Shown here: positions 1 through 11,760 of the stretch, piece by piece
Numbering within the stretch: position 1 is the stretch's first letter
Layout: each line of letters begins with the position of its first letter
Notes under the pieces: generated by a model
Told to the model about the DNA's origin: nothing
Seen by the model: only the letters and a program-made list of their open reading frames with translations
Databases searched by the model: none
Made by a program: the position numbers and the translations under genes
From: Chelydra serpentina
Taxonomy: Eukaryota; Chordata; Testudines; Chelydridae
Assembly: GCA_037349315.1 (NCBI GenBank)
Contig: JBAIAC010000051.1
Coordinates: 29,610,001-29,674,000, forward strand
Direction of reading: 5' to 3'
DNA length: 64,000 bases

Positions 1-332
1 TTACTCTTTGGGAAGACAGTTCCAGTGCTTTTTGGATGAGAACAGTGAGAACATCCTGGAACCATTGGGAGAGAATCCCTCTAGCCGGTTAGCTATCAGA
101 CTATAAGAAATTGAAGGAAGTGTGGGCCCCTTACTGAATGAGGGAGGGAATCTAGTGACAGAGGATGTGGAGAAAGCTAGTGTACTCAATGCTTTTTTTG
201 CCTCTGTCTTCACAGACAAGGTCAGCTCCCAGGCGGCTGCACTCCGCAGCACGGTATGGGGAGGAGGTGACCAGCCCTCTACGGAGAAAGAAGTAGTTCG
301 GGACTATTTAGAAAAGCTGGACGAACACAAGT

Positions 333-367
333 CCATGGGGTCGGATGCAGTGCATCCGACCCCATGG
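333..367. repeat. 35-bp perfect palindrome inside CR1 copy A
   Basis: Two 17-bp arms (CCATGGGGTCGGATGCA and its exact reverse complement) flank one G. The other CR1 copies have only the shorter natural palindrome here and lack six of these bases, so the palindrome was extended in this copy. Confidence 0.95.
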
Positions 368-404
368 GTGCTAAAGGAGTTGGCCGATGTGATTGCAGAG
401 CCAT

Positions 405-433
405 TTGCCATGATTTGTCAAAGATAATGGCCA
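405..433. other. 29-bp micro-inversion inside CR1 copy A
   Basis: Between the shared flanks GAGCCAT and TCGGGGGAGG, these 29 bases are the exact reverse complement of the corresponding 29 bases in both other CR1 copies. The block ends are themselves inverted repeats (TTGCCA and TGGCCA). The inversion puts a TAA stop into ORF2. Confidence 0.95.
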
Positions 434-1866
434 TCGGGGGAGGTCCCGGATGACTGGAAAAAAGCTAATGTAGTGCCCATCTTTAAAAAAGGGAAGAAGG
501 AAGATCCGGGGAACTACAGGCCAGTCAGTCTCACCTCAGTCCCTGGACAAATCATGGAACAGGTCCTCAAGGAATCAATTCTGAACCACTTAAAGGAGGG
601 GAAAGTGATCAGGAACAGTCAGCATGGATTCACCAAGGGCAAGTCATGCCTGACTAACCTAATTGCCTTCTATGATGAGATAACTGGCTCTGTGGATGAG
701 GGGAAAGCAGTGGATGTGCTATTTCTTGACTTTAGCAAAGCTTTTGATACAGTCTCCCACAGTGTTCTTGCCAGCAAGTTAAAGTAGTATGGGCTGGATG
801 AATGGACGGTAAGGTGGATAGAAAACTGGCTGGATGGTCGTGCTCAACGGGTAGTGATCAATGGCTCCATGTCTAGTTGGCAGCCGGTATCAAGTGGAGT
901 GCCCCAAGAGTCGGTGCTGGGGCCGGTTTTGTTCAATATCTTCATCAACGACCTGGAGGATGGTGTGGACTGCACCCTTAGCAAGTTTGCAGATGACACT
1001 AAACTGGGAGGAGTGGTTGATACGCTGGAGGTTAGGGACAGGATACAGAGGGACCTAGACAAATTAGAGGATTGGGCCAAAAGAAATCTGAGGTTCAACA
1101 AGGACAAGTGCAGAGTCCTGCACTTAGGACGGAAGAATCCCATGCACTGCTACAGACTAGGGACCGAATGGCTGGGCAGCAGTTCTGCAGAAAAGGACCT
1201 AGGGGTTACAGTGGACGAAAAGCTGAATATGAGTCAACAGTGTGCCCTTGTTGCCAAGAAGGCTAACGGCATTTTGGGCTGCATAAGTAGGGGCATTTCC
1301 AGCAGATCGAGGGACGTGATTATTCCCCTCTATTCGGCACTGGTGAGGCCTCATTTGGAGTAGTGTGTCCAGTTTTGGGCCCCACACTACAAGAAGGATG
1401 TGGATAAATTGGAAAGAGTCCAACGGAGGGCAACAAAAATGATTAGGGGGCTGGAGCACATGACTCATGAGGAGAGGCTGAGGTAATTGGGATTGTTTAG
1501 CCTGCAGAAGAGAAGAATGAGGGGGGATTTGATAGCTGCTTTCAACTACCTAAAAGGGGGTTCCAAAGAGGCTGGATCTAGACTGTTCTCAGTGGTAGAA
1601 GATGACAGAACAAGGAGTAATGGTCTCAAGTTGCAGAAGGGGATGTTTAGGTAGGATATTAGGACAAACTTTTTCACTAGTAGGGTGGTGAAGAACTGGA
1701 ATGGGTTACCTAGGGAGGTGGTAGAATCTCCTTCCTTAGAGGTTTTTAAGGTCAGGCTTGACAAAGCCCTGGCTGGGATGATTTAGTTGGGGTTGGTCCT
1801 GCTTTGAGCAGGGGGTTGGACTAGATGACCTCCTGAGGTCCCTTCCAACTCTGAGATTCTATGATT

Positions 1867-2941
1867 CCTCATGCCTGTGTGTCATGTAGTCTAGCATATT
1901 GTAATTGTCACTTGAGCTGGTGTCCCTTGCTACCAAACAGAGGGTACTGTTAGCAGGTTGCTGTCTGAAACCTCCCCTCACTCCCCTCATTTTCTCATCC
2001 TTCCAAGCACTCTGCAAAGCTTGTTCAGGCTATTGAGGAAGGTGTGGGTTGGGGGCACACAATCATGGGCAGGCCTGTGTGTATGTTTAGGTCGTAATGT
2101 GTAATGCACGAGCTCTGGATAGGCACCTATCATAGCACTTCAAACCTTTGAAGAAATAAATGAAATGCTCTGAAGAGTGGTTACTGAGAAGTAGCCCCTT
2201 CTTACTATAGACCTGCCCGAATGTGTATCAAAGTCAGATGACTTTCTTAATTAAAATTTTACTGCTTTTAACTCCTGTCAGACCTGCAGAGCCAACAACG
2301 CTGCTCCAGGAGAGGCAGCTGGATTCCTTGGCAGCCAATTCTGTTGAAGATGCCTAAGTTCCAATTGGTGAGACCCATACAAACCCAGGGAAGGCTAATG
2401 GGAATGCACAAGTGTCACAAAGGTAGACTGCAGTACTTTCATTTCTGGAGAAAGAGTGAGCCCAGATGGGGCAGTATGCAGAATGGGGGTTATGTACATC
2501 TTTTCAATCATAAAACCGAGCACGTGATCTGCAACTAGTGATGAAGGGATGATAAAAATGGAGCCCCAGGAGGCCGTTTTTACAGAACCCCTTTTCCAAG
2601 GGAACCTAGCCCATCACAAGCCCTGAAACCCTCCAACAGGAAGCATTATGCCCTCACATTCCTCTCTGCTGGAGCACTGCTGTGCCCCTCCTGGCAGCTA
2701 AGAGGTGCACAGCACACTGGGCATGCTTTGGATCCATTGGGCACCCCCACAATTCACCCCAACACCTTGCCTTCTCAATCCAAACTGTACGTGGCAGAAA
2801 CACCCACAGGTAATGCCAGTTACCACCTAGAATACTGATCATTAAAGAGACCTGCAGCCAGTCCACAGGCTCACAGAAGTGAATGGACAGCCATCTGACC
2901 AGCTCCTGCTGATCAATGCAAGAGGAGTGGGCAGGCAGCGC
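1867..2941. other. No gene recognised
   Basis: Ordinary mixed-composition DNA after the CR1 tail. Short open frames are present but none has recognisable family features, codon bias or splice context. No repeat family was recognised. Confidence 0.5.
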
Positions 2942-2961
2942 TAGTCACTGACAACCCCTAT

Positions 2962-3585
2962 CCAGATCGAGATGGGGCTTTGGATCCGGCCCCTCAGGGC
3001 TTTGGATCCAGCCCGCGGAATTGCCACCATTGTGGCACCGTGGACCATGCTCCACTCCGGGAAGCGGCCGACACCACGTCCCTACGGCCCCTGGGAGAGA
3101 GGGCGCAGAGGGCTCCGCACGCTGCTCTTGCCTGCAGGTACCTCCCCCGAAGCTCCCACTGGCTGGGAACAGGGAACTGAGGCCAATGGGAGCTTCGGGG
3201 GAGGTAGCCACAGGCAAGGGCATCACACTCAGCCTTCTGCCCCCCTCCCCCAGGGGACGTGATGCCAGCCGCTTCCAGGAGTGGGGTCAGGATAGGTAGG
3301 GACCCCGCATCCCTCCTGCACCCAGTACCCTGAGCCCCCTCCTGCACCACTGCCCTGAGCCCCCTCCTGCACCCCAACCCCCTTCCCTGGGCCCCCTCAT
3401 ACACCCTGCACCCCTCTTCTGCCCCTTCCCTTGCCCTCTGCCCTGAGCCCCTTCCTGCACACCGCACCCCCTCCCACACCTCGCACTCCCTCCCACACCC
3501 CAATCCCCTGCCCTATATTCATGGCCCTGCATGCAATTTCTTCACCCAGATTTGGCCCTTGGGCCAAAAAGTTTGCTCACCCCTG
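2962..3585. mobile_element. hAT-like non-autonomous element with low-complexity interior
   Basis: The right end (GTTTGCTCACCCCTG at 3571-3585) is the inverted form of the CAGGGGTGAGCAAAC-type hAT terminus. The left part repeats GGGCTTTGGATCC and is GC-rich. From about 3300 to 3530 it decays into C-rich tandem units resembling CCCTGAGCCCCCTCCTGCA. The left terminus is not clear and no 8-bp target duplication was found, so the left bound is approximate. Confidence 0.6.
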
Positions 3586-4651
3586 ATCTAAATGCTCTGT
3601 GGTTCCCATCACCATAGCATCCACCCTCCCCACAGCCCTGGGGGGTTGGGGCAGAGGAGTTACCCCATTTTACAAATGGGGTATGACACCAGAGAGGTAG
3701 TGACTTGCCCACAGCCATACAAGGAGTCTGTGGCAGAGCCAGGGACTGAATCCAGATCTCTTTGCCCAGTGTCTCAACCACAAGACCTCAGCACATCCCA
3801 CCCAGAGATAGGACACGCTTAGCAGAATCGCACCGAGATGGCTTCCACGGTTCCCCTCAGGCCTCACCCAATCAAGATGGTCACCTGTTGCTCCATTACC
3901 CCAGCCCTCATCTCACTGGGATCCATCCTCACCCCCACATGGCTCTCATCTACTTGAAGTCACTGGGGACATCAGGACAGCACGGACTATTGGCTGGCCA
4001 CACTCAGATGACCACTCCCCCCCCTCATATCAGACATAAGCAGCACCATTTCCAAGAGCAGTGACTGGATGAAGAGCAGAAGCTGAAGCCAGGAAAATCA
4101 AGGGGAGGCTGGTGGGGAGAGTGAAGCACTGAGAAGAGCTTAGCACCTCTGTAACATCACCCTCAGCTCAGCAGGGGAGCTTGCAGCCCCAGCGTCTGCC
4201 TGCATTTCATAAAGCAACTGGATGCACAGCCACAGAACACCCTTTCCAGAGATAGCTGCCCAGAGAACTGCACCCTCCCGCCTGTCAGATTTGGGCATAG
4301 CACTCAGAGCCTACAGGCCTCATTACTGTAATCCTTTACACCTCAGTATGAAGCCACCATCCTTGAAAAAGCTACATTTAGTTAAACATGCAGCCATCCA
4401 CACAGCACCACAGGCAGCAGAAAGCCACTTTATATGCTGCTTCCTGTGGGATACCAGGGCAAATTCAAGAGCTCGGTCCTCATCTCCCAAACACTTCATG
4501 GGACTGGCCCAAGCTATCTCCAAGAGTGGCCAAGCCAGCTACATTCCAGTGAAGCGAGGGAACCATTGCCCTCAAGAACTAGGCTTGTAAGTGTGTAGGA
4601 AATACTTTCTCGATGGCTGACCCACGAATCTGTAACTGTCTATCGAAAGAC
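3586..4651. other. No gene recognised
   Basis: No domain, RNA gene or recognised repeat. Several short frames exist but look random. Confidence 0.45.
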
Positions 4652-4654
4652 TTA

Positions 4655-4895
4655 GGCTTTGGCTACACTTCGAAACGTCAAAGCGCAGCCGCGGCAGCGC
4701 TTTGAAGTGCGAGTGTGGTCGCACACCAGCGCTGGGAGAGAGGTCTCCCAGTGCTGCAGGCACTCCACCTCCACGAGGGGAATAGCTACACTGGCGCTTT
4801 ATAGCGCTGTAACTTGCTGCACTCAGGGGGGGTGTTTTTTCACACCCCTGAGCGAGAAAGTTGCAGCGCTGTAAAGTACCAGTGTAGCCATAGTC
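4655..4895. mobile_element. PIF/Harbinger-like MITE, 241 bp
   Basis: The termini form inverted repeats: GGCTTTGGCTACACTT at the left and the complement of GACTATGGCTACACTG at the right. TTA lies on both sides (4652-4654 and 4896-4898), the 3-bp target duplication usual for PIF/Harbinger. The interior is short and non-coding with AGCGCT-containing inverted segments. It would need a transposase in trans; the termini resemble but are not identical to those of the large Harbinger element at 14079. Confidence 0.75.
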
Positions 4896-4898
4896 TTA

Positions 4899-7238
4899 GA
4901 ATCTATGAATCTACTGTCCCTCTCTACTTTTTTCCCCCCTCTTTTGTTGGAGGAGTCTAGCACCCTCTGAAAATAGCAGGGATGTCTGCATTGTGCTGGT
5001 AGTGCTCCCAGTGTGGAAGATTCCATTGTATGTCCATTTTGGACACTCAGAACAACTCTCCTTTGGGGTGAAGCTTTCCCAGTCTGGGCTCAGTCCTAGA
5101 GTCATTGGCTGGTTGGTTGTTTTTTAATTTGAGCAAATTGGGCTCCAAAGCTCTCAGGACTTTGGGGGTTTCTGAAATTTGCTATACCCTCATGTTCTGC
5201 ACATTCCTCACTTCCATTTGGAAAAAAAGTTTCCGTGGCAAGGATGCAGCCACACACAAGTGACTCAAGAAGCTGCTGTTCTCTAATCCCAACCTTGCTG
5301 AGAGCTGCCTCAAGGCAGACATCAGAGAGAGTTCCAGCCTCTGGCCCCATCTGAGTCCATCCTTCCCAGTGAGCCACTGGCTGGGGAGGGTTACATCTTA
5401 ACATCACAGAATTAAAAAAAAAAAAAAATAGAGGAAAATTAAAAGCGAAAAACTGTTAATGTAACAATAAGACTGTTCAGTCAAAGCTAGGGAGAAAGGC
5501 AGACTGCAGAAATTAGGGATCCTATAGTAACTAATATACTAAATATCAACAAAAATGCATTGAAGTACACAAAGGAGAGAGAAGGTTGGCAAATACAACA
5601 TGCATGTAGCAGGGACCAGATAATGCCACTGAGAGATGCTTAAGGTTGGCATGTCTTGACTTTTATTTACTGTCACTGTGCAACCTGAACATTGCATGTA
5701 CTCACACTAGGAACATAAACTGGGACTAGCGGCCTCTCTGCATGACTTTTAGACACAGCACATTATGATTAAAAACAAACTTCAATAGCGTGTGAGGAGA
5801 AGGCTGCACACCAATGAACTCAGAACCCTCACTAGCCTCCATATTTAAAACAGCTAGGCAGGTTTGCTCCTCCCATTGTTTACACCCACTACAAAACTAG
5901 GTTTTCCTTAGAGGCAATAAGTAAGGAAACAGCTTCTGGCTGAGGCACAAGGGCCAACTGCATCACTTCCTCCATGGAAAGGGGCCTTACAGTGGTGAAG
6001 GGGTGAAGATCCCTAGATGCTATTAACTAATAATGTCATTCAAGTGCCTACCTCTCCTTGAAGCTTTTGGGGCCCAATCCCAACAGGTGAGGTACGCCTC
6101 CTACCAAAGGCACAGTACCCTCAATTCTCACTGACTTCCCAGGGAGCTCACAAACCTGCTGGAATAGCCCCCAGGAAACCTTCTCCTACCTGACCATCAA
6201 GTGCCTGCCTTGAGCATTAAAACCCGAGAGCAGCGTTGAAAGCAGTTCCCCCAGGCACAACCACAACATCAATATTAAATAAATAATAATAGCCACATAC
6301 TGTCCGATTGCTAGACTGCATGCTAGATAATCCCATACAAGGACAGATTGTGATGGCTGGATGCATTGTTCCATCACATAGGAAAACAAATATTCTACCA
6401 GCCTGAAATATTAGGAGAATCTGGTGTTTTTTTAATTTTGAAGTTCTTTTTATATCATGAGCTCCCCCCCACCACACACACACGTTTTTTGTATTTCTCT
6501 GAAGACTCATTGTTACAAAAGAATGTCAGCAAGATTGCCCCCAACTCTCAGTTGGCCATCTAGAAATTCCACTGCAAGCTCTTTAGGGCAGGTATTGACT
6601 ATCCCCAGGTGCCTGTAGAGACTTAGGAGACACCCCTACATATTGGGGCCACCACCAATATACTAACAGACTGCAATAATATCTATTGCTTTGGGGGAAA
6701 AGGTAACTCTGATTTTCTATTATTTGTCAAGGTGCCTAGAGGAATCTTTTTTGAGGTGTCTTAAATTGAAATAGGCCACTATTGTATCCATGTGTGGGGT
6801 TGCTATTAAACACCCACAGGTTACTTCCCTTTGTGGAGTTTGCTTTCTGCACTTCACCCAGCTTGGACACTGGGCACTTCCACTTCCTGGCAGCAGCTCT
6901 ACCTCTGCTTCCACGCAGTAGCACAAGGCTGCTGTATTTGCCTTTCAAACATTTCAGTGATGGGTTAAAATCTACCTCCCTGAAAGCAAAAAGAGCTTTC
7001 ACTCTTAATTAAAGTAATAATTAAAAATATCTTCTACTCATGTAAGGTTCTGTTGACCTCTGGAGAGAATCTAAATTTAGGGCTCACAGGACTCAGCAGT
7101 GTTCCTTTAAGACAACTTCAGAGAAATGTCTTAGAAACCTGCCTGCTTCCCCTGGACTCAACACACCAAATCCACATTCCTTTATGAATGTATCACCAGG
7201 AACAGGAGGCTGATCAATCCTTCCCTCTCTCCTTTTCA
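4899..7238. other. No gene recognised
   Basis: AT-moderate sequence with a short A run near 5410-5430 and many stops in all frames. Nothing assignable was seen. Confidence 0.45.
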
Positions 7239-7798
7239 AGAGAAAATCCCCTCCTGCAAATCAATGTGCAAGACACTAGCTCTTATCTCCAAGAACTCAG
7301 GCCAGAAGCCACAAGTTCATACAAAAGCACAAAGGCCCCTGAGCCAACAGTCTTGCTGCTCTGCATGGCCAAAAGTTTAGCTGCTAGCCTCTTTAAAATG
7401 AGTTAGTTTGCATGAGCAAATGACTTTAGAAATAAGACACACCATTAAATAAAATACTTTGCATCACCTACCTGTAAAACTTTATGTCCCTGGAGAAGTT
7501 ATTATGGAGAAAATATTAAGAATCCCACGAGGGATATTAATCTTAAAAAGTATGAAACCACAATTCTAAAGAAATTTAGGTGTTTGTTTCTAATTCAGAG
7601 ATGCAAAAGTGCAACATAAGGAACATCTCCTCCATTTCTGAACATCATCAATTTATTGAGTCACTCGAACTCGGCAGATTGCAAAAAGATATGCATTACT
7701 GGATCTAGCAACATTGACAACAAAGGGCCCAGGAAACTACTGAAACCAGCTACTAATAAAGACTGGTAACACAGAAAGGGCCTATTTCCTAATTCCGA
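7239..7798. repeat. Duplicated 560-bp segment, copy 1
   Basis: Matches 24202-24760 in the same orientation. By eye there are six substitutions and one 1-bp deletion over about 559 bases. The segment lacks terminal inverted repeats, a poly(A) tail and coding potential, and similarity stops abruptly at both ends (shared AGAGAAAAT at the left, AATTCCGA at the right). It may be a segmental copy or a member of an unrecognised dispersed family. Confidence 0.9.
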
Positions 7799-8193
7799 TA
7801 TATGAGAGAATGGAAAGAAGGGTTAATGTAACTAGTTAAATAAGGCACAGTTCTCTCCACCTAGCAAACTGCTATAACACACACTGAAATAGATAGTGAC
7901 AAAGCTTAATGACACCCTCTAAAAAGGACATACTTTAGTCACACATCAGAAAAATGGTGCAAAAAGTTTGCTAATTTCAGAGGGTCAAGCTAGTTAATTA
8001 TTAACGCAGGTGACCCCTGAAAAGGGACTGCTACTTTATAAGAAAGATCGCAATCCATGGCTGTGTTTGGATGTTAAGAAAAAAAGACAGCAACAATTTC
8101 AAGACATTGTTCGCAGATCCCAATGAGTGAAGAACCAGGCTTGCACGGTCAGTCAGTTTAAAATATTACATTTTACAACATTTTAAATGCCAC
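7799..8193. other. No gene recognised
   Basis: Single-copy-looking AT-rich sequence without a recognised feature. Confidence 0.4.
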
Positions 8194-8432
8194 TACATGT
8201 TGGCAACCTTCGGCACGCAGCCCATCAGAGTAATCCACTGGCAGGCCGCAAGACATTTTGTTTACATTGACCATCTGCAGGCACGGCCCCCCGCAGATTC
8301 CTGGCCAATGGGAGCTGCGGCAGGGGAGGGGGGGAGAGCGCGTGCCTGCGGATGGTGAACGTAAACAAAATGTCTTGCGGCCTGCAAGTGGATTACTCTG
8401 ATGGGCCACGTGCCAAAGGTTGCCGACCCCTG
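8194..8432. mobile_element. hAT-type MITE with long inverted arms, 239 bp
   Basis: The two halves are near inverted copies: GTTGGCAACCTTCGGCACG at the left pairs with the right end CGTGCCAAAGGTTGCCGAC, and the pairing continues through ATTTTGTTTAC / GTAAACAAAAT. The right terminus CGACCCCTG fits the CAGGGGTCGGCAACC hAT end. The left terminus is mutated, and no clean 8-bp duplication remains. No ORF of its own. Confidence 0.8.
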
Positions 8433-10845
8433 ACATAAGGTGTTCACAGAGGTTTGGCTGGGATGTAATCCTAATAATATTGCATACTATATCATCATAC
8501 TTTACACCTTCAAAGTGTTATAGAGACATCATTCATTAACCTTCAACACATCTCTGCTATGTGCACACACACCCCTTACAGAAGGGGAAAGTAAGGCACA
8601 GATTGTTCAAGTGACACATCCAAGGCCCCAGAGGGAGTTGCTGACCTTTCCTTAGCAGGTGATTTTAAAAGGTTGCTCATTTACTCAAATTTATTTAACT
8701 TTTAACATCTCAAAACTAAAGAGAAGAAAGTATTAAGAGTCAGTACTGGAAGAACAATAATTTCTCTACCAAGTCAGTGAGGAGGACACCTGTGTATGGC
8801 AGCTCCAAACAGAACTAGAGCATAGGGGGCAGCGCCTACAAGTGAACCAGCCAATTTTCTCCAAGAGGGGTGTATTTCTTGTGCAAAAGCATCAAGTCTG
8901 AAGCATTTATGGTGCTGGGTGGCCCAAAATGAATTCCCTTCTGGAGAAGAACATGACAGAGATGCCACCTGAATGAAGTAAACAAGAGACCAAAGATTGC
9001 ACTGGAGCAGCTGCTTCCTTACCTATAACATGGATATGATTGTGGGAACAATGTTAACGTGCTGCAGTGGGATCACATGAGCACTGCTCAACTTTCCCTC
9101 TTATTTGGGCTATATTCTAACCAACCTGACACTGTGACAATTCAGCAATATGAGCAGTGCCACCTGTCAAGCATCTGTAACCTGTAAATGAAAGGCTTTG
9201 AAATGAGAGGCAGTCTGGGAGTACTACTCTAACAGTCAGGCCATTCCCAAATACCCCACTTCAATGAGGACAGCAACTACAGAGAAAGGAATGAGAGCCT
9301 TCTATATAGATGCATGGGATAATCTAACCCTTATGGATCACCATTTAATCTGTTCTGCTACTCTACTGACTTAATAATAGGAACCCAACATTCTTTAGCC
9401 TCAGAAAGCATCTGCCCTGCTTCCTAAAGAGGGGGTGAAAGGACAGAGGAGACTATGTTTTTGCAAGAAGTGTCTCAACTCACTCAAGAAATAAACCAAG
9501 CACTTTCCATACCAAAGTTAGTAAAAGGATCTCCCACATCAAAGGCCAGCAGCCATCCCAGCAAGACCAGCTGCTCCCTGTGCACCTACAAAGAGTCTGT
9601 GTACTCATCCGCCTCAGCTTCTAACTTTAGTGTGAGTTTAGCGCAATAGTCAGGAAAGTAAATTGATAAATAGAGAAAATCTTAGCTGTTAAGTGTGTCA
9701 CTAACCAGTAATATCAGCTGATGATTGGTCTTCATCTTTTTATATTGTTTGTCTCTCTCTGACTTCTCAGAACATTTACTCTAAGAACCTTACTGATCAA
9801 CACTAAGAAATCTATTCTCATTATCAGTAAGGTAACCAGTAAAGACACTGGTAAGGATACAGATAATTCCGCAAAGTAATCATCAAAATGATTAGGATTA
9901 AAGCTTTGTAACATAACTGCTAGCTAACTCGGAGATGACTGCAGCATGAATGCGACTCTAATGTGCCAGTGATGCCATTCTATTGTGACATGGCTGCAAT
10001 GTCACAATAGATCTGTGCCTGCTATGCATACAGCAAGAGGGGCAAAACAGATCAGACGGTTCTGTAAGAAGGGATGCTCCTTAACAGCATTCATTTTTTC
10101 TCCTAATCAATACAAGGTGGAAGATGACCTTGTTTGCCATAGGTCAGTTGGCAGGAAGCCCTTAAAGATGGTACCCTGACCTTTGAAGGGGCTCTCTGCT
10201 AGCCTTAAAGTTTTAAGACTTAATTATGAATTTACTTTGCTATAATTCTAACCAAAATACATAATAGACACCCAGAAATGCTGCACTGCTGATCCTCTTC
10301 TGACACAGCTATTAAATAGCTTTGCCATAGGAGTGTGTGGAATTCATACATACATTCAAGGCAATCCTCTTCACCATCCTACTCAGGTACCATGGTACCC
10401 ACAATCTGGTAGCATATCTGATTTTTAACTACTGGTTGGTAAACAAAGATCCTAAATCCCATCAGTTGCCCTGCCTAGACCCATACATACAACCACAGCG
10501 GATACTTTACATAAGACTGCACTGACTCTGGACTCCACCTGGCTTCACCTCCAACTGTAGCATGCTTCCTTTAGGGGTTACGGGCTCACAGTGGTAATGG
10601 TTCGTCACCGGCTCAGATTTACTGTATGATGCCATCCGGGTCCGCAGTGCCCCGTGTCACTACAAACGGGCTCACTCTGGAGGGACTGCCCAGTGCCATG
10701 GTATCAGGCTGGTTTCACATCGCACTATGCCAGCCACAGAGCCCCAGTGGCAGAAGCACTCGCAGGGTCACACTTCGGGCCCGTACACTACCGGAGTATT
10801 GCAGTCCCCACTATCAAACGGCCAGTAAGGGATGCCCGCATCTGG
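8433..10845. other. No gene recognised
   Basis: Single-copy-looking sequence. Short frames only. Base composition rises toward the CpG island near 10.85 kb. Confidence 0.45.
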
Positions 10846-10849
10846 CGAT

Positions 10850-11760
10850 GCACAGGTGAGCGCGCAAAGCTCCGCGGCAGGAGGGCGGGGTTCCCCCCGG
10901 TTCTCCTCCGCCCACCAGGCTCGACTCAGCTCCGACCAGGTATCGTCCCGGGCGGCGGGCCGGGGGCGCCGGGAGGGCGGAGCGCTGGACGCGCGCCACA
11001 ACTTCTCCGGGGCAGACGGTTCCGCCCCCCTCACAGCAACCGCTACCGGGGGGAGGAGAACAGCCCCTGCCCGCGGGGAGCCCGGCCCCGGGGAGCGCCC
11101 ACAACGCGCCGGGCCGCGCCGCCCCCACAGGTGTGACCCGTCGAGCCGGGCCGCAGCCCAAGGACGGAGCCCGACGCCGGCCCCGCGCGGGCCCCGGCCG
11201 CCGAGTTCATTCATCGGGCAGCGCCCCGCGCCCGGGCCGACCCCGGCAGCGCCGAGCCGCAGCCGAAGTTGGGCGCAGAACTTACCTAAAATGGCTCCTG
11301 CGGCAGCCAAAGCCCAGCCAGCTATTATTTGGTGAAGTTTAGCCAGCCGCCCCGCGCACGCAGCCTAGCATGGCCCGGCCCGCCCCCGCGCCGCTGCCAC
11401 TGGCCCCTGTCCGGCCCGCCCGCCTGCCATTGGGCGGGCGGCCTGTCAGCCATGCGCAGCCCCTCTCAAGCTTGGCTGCAGCGCGCTTATTGCTAGCTCC
11501 ATTGTGTTCCTATTTGCATTGATGTGATCGCTGCTGGGATTGGCTGGGTCGGGGCCGTGCAGCCTCTCCCCCCACAGCCCATCGAGCCACCCGGCTCTGC
11601 AGCCCCTGCCCCCCTCGGCGCTGCTTCTCGCCCTCTCTCGGCTTCCAGCTCTGCCGCGCAGGGCAACGGCGGCTGCAAGTTCTCGGGGCTTGGGGCGGGA
11701 GACAACCCTGAATTTCCAGTGCATCCGCCAATCAAGAGGGGGTTTACTTGCTCCAACCAG
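10850..11760. promoter_or_regulatory. CpG island, candidate (possibly divergent) promoter
   Basis: This is the only long stretch outside transposons that is very GC-rich and dense in CpG. It contains GC boxes, an inverted CCAAT box (CCATTGGGCGGGCGG near 11427), further ATTGG/CCAAT motifs near 11540 and 11729, and AAAATGGCTCCTGCGGC near 11288, which resembles the YY1 motif often placed just downstream of start sites. A splice-donor-like site on the minus strand lies inside it. Together these suggest the promoter of a host gene transcribed leftward, perhaps with a partner to the right. No protein was identified. Confidence 0.6.
11286..11390 (-). other. Candidate 5' exon of an unidentified host gene
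   Basis: On the minus strand, TTTTAG followed by GTAAGT puts an optimal splice donor at 11286/11285, directly downstream of the GC/CCAAT-box cluster. The frame through the donor is open for about 30 codons but has no ATG; the only nearby ATG (about 11372) hits a stop after ten codons. The exon is therefore probably untranslated or supplies only part of a coding sequence. The upstream limit is a guess from promoter spacing. Confidence 0.35.

Larger units (their letters stand above)
122..1785 (+). pseudogene. CR1 ORF2 remnant (reverse transcriptase part)
   Basis: ORF2 of CR1 encodes an endonuclease and reverse transcriptase that prime on nicked target DNA. This copy holds the linker and RT: the RT motif FADDTKLGG lies near 990-1012 and the C-terminal region ([16 protein letters not shown]) near 1415-1450. 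It cannot be translated through: a 29-bp inverted block at 405-433 introduces a TAA at 425-427, AAG has become TAG at 785-787, one codon is missing near 1091, and TAC has become TAG near 1363. An extra two codons near 359-365 come from a templated palindrome (333-367). Confidence 0.9.
113..1866 (+). mobile_element. CR1 LINE, 5'-truncated, decayed (copy A)
   Basis: The segment begins just before the endonuclease-RT linker of CR1 ORF2 and runs to the family 3' end with a short ATTCTATG tail near 1850-1866. It matches the other two large CR1 copies of the window (14500-18447 and 55915-58868) along its length. The 112 bases before it match neither copy. It is a dead 5'-truncated retrocopy. No target duplication was identified because the left boundary is close to the window edge. 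Confidence 0.93.

Noticed and set aside
10768..11310. 180-codon minus-strand frame in the CpG island
   Set aside because: It starts at TTG rather than ATG, crosses a strong splice donor and has CpG-driven composition; it is not a credible protein.
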